Assembly (NCBI GenBank): GCA_039820405.1
Contig: JBCBQC010000003.1
Location: 1 to 64,000, forward strand
DNA: 64,000 nt
Reading direction: 5' to 3'
DNA from: CALLVY01 sp937899855
GTDB taxonomy: Bacteria > Bacteroidota > Bacteroidia > Chitinophagales > Saprospiraceae
Each line of letters begins with the position of its first letter. The first letter of the stretch is position 1. The notes beneath the pieces are model-generated. The model was not told the DNA's origin. It searched no databases and worked only from the letters and a program-made list of their open reading frames with translations. Below are positions 27,045-36,278 of this stretch, piece by piece. A program made the position numbers and the translations under genes.

Positions 27045-27972
27045 AATAATACGCGATATTGGCCCGGGCCTTTCGGTAAAAAACCCAAGCGTAAAACAAA
27101 CTGGCCGGAGCCAAAAAGGGAACCACCAAGCCCGCCACGTACAGCCCCAAGGCCGTCTGCTGATAGGCCCGCAACTGACCGGGGCGCCACTGGCTGTATT
27201 TGTAAAACAGACTGAAACACAAAATGGACTGGGCGATCAAGACGGCCGCCAGCAAGAGGTACCAGAGAGGACCGTGCCAATACAAAAACAGCAGGTAAGC
27301 CGGCAACAACAAGACGTGGAAACAGTAGGCCTGCCAGTACAGTTTGCGGCCGAGAAAGCCCCGGTGGGGCAAAAAGGCCTCCAGCAAATCCTTGCCTTCC
27401 AGCTCCTCGTAAAAACCCGCCACCACCAGCGCCGTCAGGAGGATGAGGCCCAGCAGGCTCCCAACAAAGTGAGCGGTGAGCAGTCCCAATCCGTAGAGCA
27501 GGGCCAGTAGCCAGGCGCGCTGGCGCAGTCCGGCCCGCCATTCCAAAGCCTCGCGGGGCAGCAGTCGCAGCGACCACGTCCCCCAGAACGAACGCCGCCG
27601 CCCCCAGGACGGCAAGGCCGCGATGGGAACCACTCCCAGTAGCCAGGGCAGATCACCGGTCGCCCCCACCAACAGTAGGGCCGGTACCAAGGGCAAGGCC
27701 AACATACCGTAATCCAACTGACGCAGCAGCCAGGGCGAGGGGCCCAGCCGACTCAAGAAATCGCGATCGCCCCGCTGGATTTGAAAACTCAGGGCGAGGG
27801 CCAGGACCAGCAGGGCCGTCGCCGGAAATCCATCCCGACTCAGCTCCAGCAAGCGAAACAGGCTCACCAGAAAAAAGGGCGCCAGAATCAATACGTAGCC
27901 CCAACCCGCATCCCGTAAAAAACGGAAGGCTTGTAGGCAACGGATACGCAAGTAAGTCGGGATCGTGGACAT
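27031..27972 (-). CDS. ABC transporter membrane subunit (predicted)
   Basis: The start at 27972 (MSTIPTYLRIRCLQAFR) is chosen because residues before it in the longer reading lack coding character. 313 residues with about eight to ten hydrophobic helices and short basic loops. No family motif is recognised beyond the general form of multi-spanning exporter subunits paired with a lone ATPase. Its 3' end overlaps the ATPase gene by 14 bp. Assignment as the permease rests on this overlap and the membrane topology. Confidence 0.65.
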   Translation of the reverse strand: MSTIPTYLRIRCLQAFRFLRDAGWGYVLILAPFFLVSLFRLLELSRDGFPATALLVLALALSFQIQRGDRDFLSRLGPSPWLLRQLDYGMLALPLVPALLLVGATGDLPWLLGVVPIAALPSWGRRRSFWGTWSLRLLPREALEWRAGLRQRAWLLALLYGLGLLTAHFVGSLLGLILLTALVVAGFYEELEGKDLLEAFLPHRGFLGRKLYWQAYCFHVLLLPAYLLFLYWHGPLWYLLLAAVLIAQSILCFSLFYKYSQWRPGQLRAYQQTALGLYVAGLVVPFLAPASLFYAWVFYRKARANIAYYYGDD

Positions 27973-28195
27973 GGCAAAAGGCTTGCGGCAAATAACGCCA
28001 GATCTTATTGTTTTCCCACGATGGTTTAGACCAGCAGCTCCTGTGGTTCTACGAGCGACGGACAAATACTACGCGGGGCCCAACGAATCCTCACCCAGCC
28101 CCCGCAGATAGTCATTCCCCGGGAGGCGGTGGCCCTTTCGCCCCGATATTGGGAAAAGATCTTTTAACCTCACTACCATCACAAGCATCAGAACA

Positions 28196-29218
28196 ATGAA
28201 AATCAAACTCGCATTTTTCCTCTTTGGCCTCCTCCTCCTCGGTACGGCCTGTCAGCAACAAGAAAATCCCATTCTGGTCGATACGCCCCCGGTCTATCCC
28301 GAATCCTGGTCGCGCGACCAGGTCCACCCCAATACCCTGCACCAGGTGCGACTGGGCGATGGCGTGCCCCTCCGGCTCAACGTCTCCATCCGCTGGCGGA
28401 TCCAGGACCCCGCCCTTTTTCAACGGCAGTTTGCCAGTATCGATACCTTCAATACCCTCATCCTCAAACCCCGGGCGCTGGAGCTGAGCCGCCAGAGTTC
28501 CAATGCCTTCGCCAGCGTCGACTCCGTCTTTTCGACCCAGCGCAACCGCTACATCAGTACGATCAAGGACCGCTTGGCGGAGGGCCTGGGCGAGCGGGGC
28601 ATCGAAATCCGCGAAATCATCCTGTCGGACGTGGGCTTCCCCCAGGGCTACACCAAGGCCATGGAGGAGGCGAGCTTGCGGCAGCGGGAATTGGAGCGGA
28701 TTCGCTTGCAGCAGGTGGTGGATGTGGAGCAGGCTTCGGCCAACCGGGCCAAGGCCGAGGCGGACGGCAAGGTGGCCATTGCGCGGGCCGAGGCCGAAGG
28801 GCGCTTGCAAAAAATTCAGGCCAAGATGGAGGGGAGCCGCCGGCAAAGCGAGCTGGCCAAGGCCGAAACGCAGGCCCAGGTCGAAAAGTTACAAACCGCC
28901 GCCACCGCCGAGAAGCGCCGCTTGCTAAACGAGGCGGAATTGGACAAGGCGCGCCGGTTTAAGGACCTGGACATCCAACGGCAACGCGAATTGGATCAGC
29001 TGGTGGTGGAGAAGCAGAGCGCCCTGGCCGAACGGGAGCTGGAGCGGCAGGCGCGCTTCGCCCAAATTTGTCGGGACCATCCCGCCTTTGCGGACTACCT
29101 CGTCGACAAGGAGCTGGCCTCCAAGGTAGAAGTCGCTTTTCTACCCACCGGCACGGACGCCAATATTTTTACCAACCTGATTAAGCAAAGACTGCCCCAA
29201 ACGGGCACCCGAGAATAA
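28196..29218 (+). CDS. SPFH/Band 7 domain lipoprotein
   Basis: 340 residues. The signal peptide ends in the lipobox LLLLGTAC (Cys19). An SPFH domain follows (about 40-160), with VSIRWRIQDPALF and the SDVGFPQGYTKAMEEA end of the domain. A long helical coiled-coil (about 160-280) is rich in Ala, Glu, Lys and Arg. SPFH proteins form large oligomeric scaffolds in membranes and often bind proteases. Most bacterial members have a membrane helix; a lipid anchor would place this one outside the cytoplasm. It stands alone, divergent from the transporter pair, and is followed by a strong terminator. Confidence 0.82.
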   Translation: MKIKLAFFLFGLLLLGTACQQQENPILVDTPPVYPESWSRDQVHPNTLHQVRLGDGVPLRLNVSIRWRIQDPALFQRQFASIDTFNTLILKPRALELSRQSSNAFASVDSVFSTQRNRYISTIKDRLAEGLGERGIEIREIILSDVGFPQGYTKAMEEASLRQRELERIRLQQVVDVEQASANRAKAEADGKVAIARAEAEGRLQKIQAKMEGSRRQSELAKAETQAQVEKLQTAATAEKRRLLNEAELDKARRFKDLDIQRQRELDQLVVEKQSALAERELERQARFAQICRDHPAFADYLVDKELASKVEVAFLPTGTDANIFTNLIKQRLPQTGTRE

Positions 29219-29252
29219 ACACCTGGATTGTCCAGAGGCGATTTACTTGATG

Positions 29253-29290
29253 ATCGGTGCGCTTCACTGCGGTGGAGGGTACCGATTTTT
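29253..29290 (+). terminator. Rho-independent terminator of the SPFH gene
   Basis: ATCGGT pairs with ACCGAT, and inside it CUUCAC pairs with GUGGAG around a TGCG tetraloop. The hairpin spans 29253-29286 with one central mismatch and is followed by TTTT. It lies 34 bp past the stop codon. Confidence 0.75.
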
Positions 29291-29321
29291 ATTGATGAGA
29301 AGCATCCGGCTCCCTAAAAAA

Positions 29322-29726
29322 TCAAGCGGGCAAACGGGGGTTTTTCGAGACCACGACTTTGGTACCGATGGGCGTCCAGTTGAATAGCTCCCGAGCGTTA
29401 GAGGATTCCAGTCGCACGCATCCGTGCGACCCAAATGGATCTTTCTCTTCCAGCCCGAGCTTTTTGAGTACCATCCGGGCGTAAGACATGGGAGCCACCA
29501 AACTGGACTCGTGGATGGCCTCACCCCGGTGAAAAAACATCGCGTAATTCATCTGGGCATCATACTGACGACTCCGATAGAACTCGTGTTTTCTTCCAAT
29601 GTAGTGAGTCCCTAGCGTGGTCTTGTGATCGTTATCACCCGTGACGCAGTCAAATTTACAGAAGAGTTTTTCCCCTTCGTACGCGTACAAAACTTGACAA
29701 GAAGTGTCTACAAAAATGGTTTTCAT
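29322..29726 (-). CDS. Small L,D-transpeptidase (YkuD) domain protein without signal peptide
   Basis: The start at 29726 (MKTIFVDTSCQVLYAY) is chosen because it begins directly at the first strand of the YkuD fold; 134 residues. The catalytic motif is GSHGCVRL (about 98-105), with Cys as nucleophile and the preceding His, plus the upstream FFHRG histidine (about 64-68). Such enzymes normally make 3-3 peptidoglycan cross-links or attach proteins to the wall in the periplasm. Here no signal peptide or membrane helix is visible in any upstream extension (to 29777). Either export uses another route or the domain works on a cytoplasmic substrate (inference). Confidence 0.82.
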   Translation of the reverse strand: MKTIFVDTSCQVLYAYEGEKLFCKFDCVTGDNDHKTTLGTHYIGRKHEFYRSRQYDAQMNYAMFFHRGEAIHESSLVAPMSYARMVLKKLGLEEKDPFGSHGCVRLESSNARELFNWTPIGTKVVVSKNPRLPA

Positions 29727-29757
29727 GAGGTATGTGGATTGATTGAATTTACGGCCT

Positions 29758-29795
29758 AGCAATACCCACCTTCTCAACTGGGAAGGGGTATTGCT
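29758..29795 (-). other. Stable hairpin in the leader of the L,D-transpeptidase gene
   Basis: AGCAATACCC (29758-29767) pairs with GGGTATTGCT (29786-29795), extended inward by CTTC/GAAG across a 2-nt bulge. It starts 32 bp before the gene and has no T run on either strand. It may be a 5'-UTR structure or an operator. Confidence 0.5.
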
Positions 29796-30003
29796 CCATT
29801 CACATTATTCCAGAATACGCTCTTTTGATCGAACAAGCAGCAACTTGATGGTGGGCCCCATGCAAGCCGGAACGGTCGCTGCCGGATTTGCTTTTACCTG
29901 TACGTAACGCTGAATATACGAAAAAAATAGATAAGCAATTACTTGTACCACTGCTTCGGGTGCCCAATACTGATTTTTACCATTCCCGTAGCTCCTCGGC
30001 GCC

Positions 30004-30756
30004 TTACAAACGCTCCAACAAACGAATCACCTCCGGTTTTTTACGGACCGATACCGGTACCTCCGAGCCATCTCGCATCCGCAGGTAGCCCCCCTCCGTC
30101 TTGACGTAGGCCTGGATCAATGCGGCATTGATCAGGTGCGATTGGTGGACCCGGACGAAGCGGTGCTCGTGCAGGAGCTTGTCGTACTCCTTGAGCGTTT
30201 TGGTAACCAGGAGCTTGCTTCCGTCGGTAAAGTAAAAATGGGTATAGTTGCCCGTCGATTCGCAGCGGACAATGTCCGCAATCTCGGCCACCAGGATCTT
30301 CTCCTGGGTGTGGAGGGCCAAGCGGCGGGGCGGTTCGCGTTTTTTGACGGTATCCAGAAGGAGGTCCATGCCCGCGGCCGATTCCGGGAGGCCCCGGTGG
30401 AGCTGGGCTTTGATCTTAGCTACGGCGGCCACGAGGTCGTCGGGGTCGACGGGTTTGAGCAGGTAGTCGACGGCGGAGTAGCGAAAGGCTTTGATGGCGA
30501 AGGCGTCGGAAGCGGTGGTGAAGATCACCCGGTAATTTTTGGTGGGTAGGATTTCGAGGAGGTCAAAACCCGTTCCGTCCTGAAGTTGGATGTCGAGGAA
30601 GAGGATATCGGGGGCTTGCTGGCGCAGGAGCTTGGCGCCGCTCACCACCCCTTCGGCCGTACCGACCACCCGGACCGCTGGACAGTAGGCCTCCAGATCG
30701 GCCTTTAGGTTGGCAATGGCGGCGGGCATGTCGTCGATTATCACGGCAGAGATCAT
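30004..30756 (-). CDS. LytTR-type response regulator
   Basis: 250 residues. The receiver domain (about 1-120) has the DD pair near residue 8, phospho-acceptor Asp near residue 53 in DILFLDIQLQDG, and the LLKPVD lysine (about 103). The C-terminal LytTR DNA-binding domain (about 150-250) has RRLALHTQEKILVAEIADIV, STGNYTHFYF and HRFVRVHQSHLIN. LytTR regulators usually take phosphate from LytS-type kinases; such a kinase is encoded upstream in the same direction, with a TPR kinase between them. It begins 60 bp after the TPR kinase gene. Confidence 0.92.
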   Translation of the reverse strand: MISAVIIDDMPAAIANLKADLEAYCPAVRVVGTAEGVVSGAKLLRQQAPDILFLDIQLQDGTGFDLLEILPTKNYRVIFTTASDAFAIKAFRYSAVDYLLKPVDPDDLVAAVAKIKAQLHRGLPESAAGMDLLLDTVKKREPPRRLALHTQEKILVAEIADIVRCESTGNYTHFYFTDGSKLLVTKTLKEYDKLLHEHRFVRVHQSHLINAALIQAYVKTEGGYLRMRDGSEVPVSVRKKPEVIRLLERL

Positions 30757-30815
30757 AGCGAATTACTTTGCCCCAAAGGTACTGGTTTTTCTCCAGACGC
30801 GCCCGCTGCCCTAGC

Positions 30816-32903
30816 CTAGCCCATCAGGGCGGGCTGGTTGTTGAGTTCGGATTGGGCAATGGCCTTTTCGGGCAGGGCAATGAAAAAGGTACTGCCGATC
30901 CCCTTTTCCGATTCCACCCAAATCTCCCCCAAGTGGCGATCGACGATTCGTTTGCACGTCGCCAAGCCAATTCCGGTTCCCTCGTATTCTTCCCGGGTGT
31001 GCAAGCGGTGGAACATGTCAAAAATCTTTTCCTTGGATTGCTCGTCGATACCGATGCCATTGTCCTTGACGTAGAGGGCACGCCGGCCCTGGACCATTTG
31101 AAAGCCCACTTCTACCCGCGGCGCTTCCGTATCCACAAACTTGATGGCATTGCTGATGAGGTTTTGAAACAACTGGACCATCTGACTCGGATCGGCCTTG
31201 ATCTTGGGCAAGTCGTGATAATGTACTTGCATATCGACCTGCTTCTCTTCGATGGCGGCCCGCAGGTTAGACGTCACCATGGCCATGATATCGGTCGCCT
31301 CTACCCAACGTTGGTTGCCCCCGCGGGTCTCGACCCGGGAGTAGGCCAGCAAGTCATCGAGCAAGGTCTGCATCCGATCCACCGCATCCACGACGTAGTA
31401 CATAAATTCGTGGGCCTGATCGTCAAAGAGTTGATTGTAACGTTTCTTGAGTAAGGTGGTGTAGGAGCTGATCATTCGCAGCGGCTCCTTCAAATCGTGC
31501 GAGGCGACGTAAGCAAACTGCTGCAAGTCTTCATTAGACAATTCCAACTGTTTGTTCTGACGATGAATTTGCTCGTTCTTCTCTTCCAACAAGCCCACCA
31601 GGCGTTTTTGCATCCGAAAGCGACTGAACCAAAGCAGGGCCAGACCGAGGAAGAAAATCAGCGTTCCACCCATGAGGTAAAAATTCAGACTGCGGATTTT
31701 CTGCTCCGTTTCGAGGAGGGCCTTTTCAGTGGTCAGTAGGGCGATTTGATCTTCGCGCTTTTGGACTTCGTAACGCGTCTTGGCCTCGCCCATTTCCCGC
31801 ACCGACGATTCGGTAATGATCGAATCTTTGAGGGCAATGTAATCGTGCAGGTACATATTGGCCAGCCGGTGCTCGCCACTCTTACCGTAGGATTCCGCAA
31901 AGGCTTCGTAAATTTCCATCCGCCGCTGTTTCGACCCGATCTCCGTCGCCAAACCCTTGGCCCGGTGGAGGTACTTCAAGGATTCCGAGTGCCGGTCCAA
32001 TTCGTTGAGCACCCGCCCCAGGGCCAGGTACGAACCAATCAAACTCCACTTGTCGCCCACTTCTTCCTTGATCGTAATTGACTCCAGAAAGTAGCGCTTG
32101 GCTTCGGGCAAGTTGCCCATCCCCTCGTAAATCGAGCCAATGATTTGCAGGGCATAGGATACGCCCGTCCGGTACGACAATTCCTCCGCAATGGCCAGGG
32201 AATGTTTGCTGTATTCGAGGGCCTTATCGTATTCCTCCGTCTTGATGTACACACTCGCGATCGCTCCCAAACAAGAGTAAACCACCTTCTGATTGCCGAT
32301 GGCTTCACAAATCGACAGCGACCGTTGGTAGTAATCAAAAGCGTCCTGATAATTTTGTTGGTAGTACAGAATCGATCCCAAGCCATACAGCGATCCGGCG
32401 ATTTCCAGGGAGTCATTATTACTCTCGTGAATCCGCAGCACCTCAATGTTGTACTGATAGGCCTTGTTGTAATCGCCAAGGTCCTGGTAGATCTTAGCAA
32501 GGTTGTTGTAAGCGTTCGCCACCGAGCGTTCTTCGAAAGCCTCGGTAGGCAATTCTTTCATCTCCATAAATGAGGCCAGGGCATCCTCGTAGTGGTTGAG
32601 GCGATACTGGGCAAAACCCAAGAGCAGCAAGAGATCACCCGAGCGGTAGTTGTGCCCCGCTTCGCGCAAGGCCTCCAGAGCTTGGGTGCACCGCTCCATA
32701 CACTCTTCGTAAGCTTCCAACTTGCGGAGCTGTAGCCCCAACTCGTAAGTGTGGTCGACCAGTCGCTCGATATTCTTGGCCGCCAGGGCCTCCGCGACCA
32801 CTTGACGCAAGCTATCCGTTTTTGCTTCCTTTGCCACCGTGAAGTTCAAACCAGATAGAAATAATACGAGAACCAGTAAATATTTCTGGTTGGGGATGCC
32901 CAT
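30816..32903 (-). CDS. TPR-repeat sensor histidine kinase (HisKA type)
   Basis: 695 residues. A signal peptide (about 1-24) is followed by about seven tetratricopeptide repeats (about 60-340), a helical linker, one membrane helix (about 400-420, LMGGTLIFFLGLALLWF) and a coiled coil. The dimerisation/phosphorylation domain has the His near residue 468 in FAYVASHDLKEPLRMIS. The HATPase domain (about 565-680) has NLISNAIKF, DNGIGID and GTGIGLATCKRIV. The TPR sensor is periplasmic by topology. The final residues, after FFIALP, carry no receiver domain. It lies between a propeller LytS-type kinase and a LytTR regulator. Confidence 0.9.
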   Translation of the reverse strand: MGIPNQKYLLVLVLFLSGLNFTVAKEAKTDSLRQVVAEALAAKNIERLVDHTYELGLQLRKLEAYEECMERCTQALEALREAGHNYRSGDLLLLLGFAQYRLNHYEDALASFMEMKELPTEAFEERSVANAYNNLAKIYQDLGDYNKAYQYNIEVLRIHESNNDSLEIAGSLYGLGSILYYQQNYQDAFDYYQRSLSICEAIGNQKVVYSCLGAIASVYIKTEEYDKALEYSKHSLAIAEELSYRTGVSYALQIIGSIYEGMGNLPEAKRYFLESITIKEEVGDKWSLIGSYLALGRVLNELDRHSESLKYLHRAKGLATEIGSKQRRMEIYEAFAESYGKSGEHRLANMYLHDYIALKDSIITESSVREMGEAKTRYEVQKREDQIALLTTEKALLETEQKIRSLNFYLMGGTLIFFLGLALLWFSRFRMQKRLVGLLEEKNEQIHRQNKQLELSNEDLQQFAYVASHDLKEPLRMISSYTTLLKKRYNQLFDDQAHEFMYYVVDAVDRMQTLLDDLLAYSRVETRGGNQRWVEATDIMAMVTSNLRAAIEEKQVDMQVHYHDLPKIKADPSQMVQLFQNLISNAIKFVDTEAPRVEVGFQMVQGRRALYVKDNGIGIDEQSKEKIFDMFHRLHTREEYEGTGIGLATCKRIVDRHLGEIWVESEKGIGSTFFIALPEKAIAQSELNNQPALMG

Positions 32904-33109
32904 GTAATAATGGCTTAAGTTTTGAAAAATGTACTCCTTACCGGAGCGATAACATATAGTTAACGCTAATGTAAATGCGCTGGGTTAACTTTTGGTTCGC
33001 AAATTTTATTCCAAACCCCAGGAAAAAAAGTGAATTTCAGCCTAACGACCCATGAAAACACAAAATATACGATAAATCATATTACATTGCATCCAAACGA
33101 AGGATTTAC

Positions 33110-36100
33110 TTATGCGGATTCCGGCCAGGTGGGCATCCGTAATTGGACCCGAGTGCCGGCCGCTCGACCGTCTGTTTCGAGGTCTTCAATCTGTAGGGCG
33201 GGTGCGTCCAAATCCTGTTGGGTCAGCAGTAGGAGCCGCTCCTGAATGACTTGCAGGGCGGTAGATTTGTGTTGGGCCTCGCGTTGGCTACTGAGCTGGC
33301 GGGCGCGGGCGCGGCCGATGCCATTGTCGCTCACGGTACAGCGAAGGTGGGTACTGCTGGCGGTGAAATGTAAGTCGATCTTGCCACGCCGTTCGGCCAG
33401 TTGGGCCACGCCGTGGATGATGGCGTTTTCGACGAAGGGTTGGATCATCATGGGGGGTATCCAGAGGGCTTCGGTGTCCAGGTCGGGATCGAAGGTGATG
33501 TGGTAATCGAAGGACTGGCCCCTGCTGAATTGCTCCAGCATTAGGTAGTTATCGAGGCCTTGAATTTCTTGAGCCAAGGTGATGCGGCTGCTGCGGGAAT
33601 TTTCGAGGGTATTGCGCATCAGCTTGGAAAACTTGGCCAACTGGTAGCGGGCCTTGCGGTGATCCCGCTCGCCAATCAATTGTTGAACTGAATTGAGGGC
33701 GTTGAAAATAAAGTGGGGATTCATCTGCAATTGCAGGGCTTTTTGCTCAAGCTGCAGCAACTTTTTCTCCAACTCCAAACGCGCCCGCTCCGCCGCTGCG
33801 GCCCGACGGATGCGATTGACCCGCCAACGCGTCAATCCCACCACCACCGACAGGAGCAACAACAGCCCCCCCAGACGGAACCACCAGCGCTGCCAAAAGG
33901 GCGCACGGATGTAAAAGGGCACGGCCAGGGGCAACTCGCTCGTGACCTGGTCCTCGTTGTAAGCACGTACTTTAAAGGTGTAGCGACCTGGTGGCAGATT
34001 AGAATAGTTGACCGAGCGGTTGGCCGTTCGGGGCGACCAATCCGTTTCGTAACCCTCCAACTGCCATTCGTAGGTAACCTTACCCTGGTTGGAGTGGTTG
34101 ATGCCGCGGAAGAAAAAACCCAGGCTATTGGCCGCGTGGGGCAATTGCAAGCCCGGCTGGAGCCCGCCCCAACTGTCGACCCATTCCCCGTAAGGCGTTT
34201 GCCGCAGGGGATCGTAAAAGAGTTGTACCTCCTCCAGGTGTACGCGCGGGGCCACCGTATTTTTCCGACCACTACCGGGCCGGTAATGCGTCAGTCCGTT
34301 CATGGTGCCAAACCACAAATCGCCCCGCCGGTCGCAAATCACGGCATTGCTACACGTCTCTCCTCCTCTAAAGCCCTCCGCGTAGCCGTAGGGTACGATC
34401 TCCGCAATTTCCCGAGCCGCATCCAAAGACAGGCGATCCACCCCCCGTTCGTGTCCAATCCACAGGTGGCCAACTCGGTCAAAAACCATCTGGTAGATAT
34501 TATTGGAGCTCAGACCCTCGCGGGTACCAAAGGATTGGAGCTCCAGGGAATCGCCCCGCAAGCGCAGCCGGAAGATGCCCCCCCGGGCCGTTCCCCCCCA
34601 CAGGTAACCCAGACTGTCGAAGGCTAGGGTCCGTACCTCGTCGTCCGGCAAGCCGAGTTTGGTATTGAAAAGTTGAACGCCTTGGAGGGTATCCAAAAAG
34701 CCTAGCCCCTGGTAACGCGTCGCGAACCAGAGACGCTCCCGGCCCTCCAGCAGCAGGTCGTAGATGTAGTTGGCGGGAAAATCACCCTGGCGGTTGTAGG
34801 AAACAATGCGGTAGCCCCGCCCCAGGGAATCGGCAGGTTCGGGACTCAGGCAGGTAATGCCACCACCGGTAGTGGCCACCCAGATCCGCCCCCGGGTATC
34901 TTCCACCAGATCGCGAATGAGACCAGTACCGACGCCTTCCACCTCACCGTACAAGCGAAAGGTATCCCGATCGTAGCGCCCCAAACCGCGATTGTCAAAA
35001 CCCATCCACAATTGCCCCCGACTATCGTACAACACGGTCCGCGATTTGGTAGCCACCCAGCCCGAATCGCGTCCGTAGTGTACAAACCCCTCCCCATCAA
35101 AACGGGATACGCCCCGCGAAGTCGACAACCACAGTTGTCCCGTGCTGTCCTCGGCGATGCCGTAAATTTCTTTATCGATCAAGCCATCGGCCTCGTCGTA
35201 CAGTACGAACTGCTGCCCCGAATACTTGCTTACCCCACCGCCCGACGTTCCCACCCAGTGGTTGCCCCAGCTGTCCTGTACGATCGCGCGTACGTCGTTG
35301 CTCTCCAGCCCGTCCCGTTCCTGTAGGTAGCGGAGGCTGCTGTCGCGGGGATTCCAAATGTTGATGCCCGCATCGGTGGTCCCCATCCAGATTTCCCCAC
35401 TGGCCGACTCGTGAATAGACACGACCCGCTCGCTCGACAGGCCCTCGGCCCGCCCCAGGGCCATCCACAGGCTTTGTCCATCCGAACATTGGACGCCCCC
35501 ACCCTCCGTCGCTATCCAAATCCGTCCCGTTTGGTCCTCCAGTAGTTCGAAGGGCAGAGCACCATTCCAGCCTTCTTCTATACCAAAATGCCGAACGTTC
35601 CCCCGCGGACTGAGCACGAAGATTCCACGACTCCCCCCCAACCACACAAAACCGTGACGGTCGACCAGGCAGCAACGCAGATCGGTATTGCCCAGTAAGG
35701 GGTGAGTGGTGGGATAAGACTGGATAGAGTCGTCCTGAAAATAGTACAGCCCCCGCTGGGTGGCCAACCACAACCGCTGTTCTCGTCCCCGGCTGATGTC
35801 GTACACCAGCAGGTTGCGCGGACTGGGCCAGGCTCGAAATTGCTGCCCATCGTAGCTACAAAGGCCCTGATCCGTTCCGATCCAGAGATCACCCGCCTCG
35901 TCTTCGCAGATGCTCAGCACGTAATTGCTCCGCAGGCCCTGAGCCTGGGTAAAATTGCGAAATTCGCTGCCGTCATAACGGCTCAGTCCCCCACCCCAGG
36001 TCCCCATCCAGATGAAGGCCCGCCGATCCTCCAGCAGATCGTAGACTTGCGACTGCGCCAGGCCATCTTTTCCCGAGAAATTGCGGAAATAATACTCCTG

Positions 36101-36178
36101 GGCCGGCAGGAGCCGACCGACGAGGAGCCCTGCCAGGAAGAGCAGGGCTTGGAGCCAGATGGAAGGGGTGCGAATCAT
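33110..36178 (-). CDS. Two-component sensor with periplasmic beta-propellers, Y_Y_Y domain and LytS-type histidine kinase
   Basis: 1022 residues. A signal peptide is followed by many Reg_prop repeats (about 30-650; units such as DRRGDLWFGTMNGL), forming two seven-bladed propellers as in Bacteroides hybrid sensors. A Y_Y_Y domain (about 690-755, with YEWQLEGYETDWS) and one membrane helix (about 765-785) come next. The kinase part has LQMNPHFIFNALNSVQQLI (His near 819), FVENAIIHGV and DNGIGRARA, the His_kinase/LytS type. No receiver domain is fused. In gut Bacteroides such sensors detect glycans; the ligand here is unknown. A likely partner is the LytTR regulator two genes downstream. Confidence 0.92.
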   Translation of the reverse strand: MIRTPSIWLQALLFLAGLLVGRLLPAQEYYFRNFSGKDGLAQSQVYDLLEDRRAFIWMGTWGGGLSRYDGSEFRNFTQAQGLRSNYVLSICEDEAGDLWIGTDQGLCSYDGQQFRAWPSPRNLLVYDISRGREQRLWLATQRGLYYFQDDSIQSYPTTHPLLGNTDLRCCLVDRHGFVWLGGSRGIFVLSPRGNVRHFGIEEGWNGALPFELLEDQTGRIWIATEGGGVQCSDGQSLWMALGRAEGLSSERVVSIHESASGEIWMGTTDAGINIWNPRDSSLRYLQERDGLESNDVRAIVQDSWGNHWVGTSGGGVSKYSGQQFVLYDEADGLIDKEIYGIAEDSTGQLWLSTSRGVSRFDGEGFVHYGRDSGWVATKSRTVLYDSRGQLWMGFDNRGLGRYDRDTFRLYGEVEGVGTGLIRDLVEDTRGRIWVATTGGGITCLSPEPADSLGRGYRIVSYNRQGDFPANYIYDLLLEGRERLWFATRYQGLGFLDTLQGVQLFNTKLGLPDDEVRTLAFDSLGYLWGGTARGGIFRLRLRGDSLELQSFGTREGLSSNNIYQMVFDRVGHLWIGHERGVDRLSLDAAREIAEIVPYGYAEGFRGGETCSNAVICDRRGDLWFGTMNGLTHYRPGSGRKNTVAPRVHLEEVQLFYDPLRQTPYGEWVDSWGGLQPGLQLPHAANSLGFFFRGINHSNQGKVTYEWQLEGYETDWSPRTANRSVNYSNLPPGRYTFKVRAYNEDQVTSELPLAVPFYIRAPFWQRWWFRLGGLLLLLSVVVGLTRWRVNRIRRAAAAERARLELEKKLLQLEQKALQLQMNPHFIFNALNSVQQLIGERDHRKARYQLAKFSKLMRNTLENSRSSRITLAQEIQGLDNYLMLEQFSRGQSFDYHITFDPDLDTEALWIPPMMIQPFVENAIIHGVAQLAERRGKIDLHFTASSTHLRCTVSDNGIGRARARQLSSQREAQHKSTALQVIQERLLLLTQQDLDAPALQIEDLETDGRAAGTRVQLRMPTWPESA

Positions 36179-36243
36179 TGGTAGTAAAGATGCTAAAAAA
36201 TTGGGGAAGCCCCTTTCCCCTTATTCTTGGGCGACGAAAATTC

Positions 36244-36271
36244 TTGGACTGATAAAAATCGCTTATTTTTA
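36244..36271 (+). promoter_or_regulatory. Candidate promoter of the glycogen-linked gene group
   Basis: TTG (36244-36246), a 17-nt spacer, then TATTTTTA (36264-36271), which matches the Bacteroidota -7 element TAnnTTTG at all but the last base. It lies just before the ATG of the esterase gene (36279), so the transcript would be almost leaderless. Confidence 0.4.
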
Positions 36272-36278
36272 CGCGATT

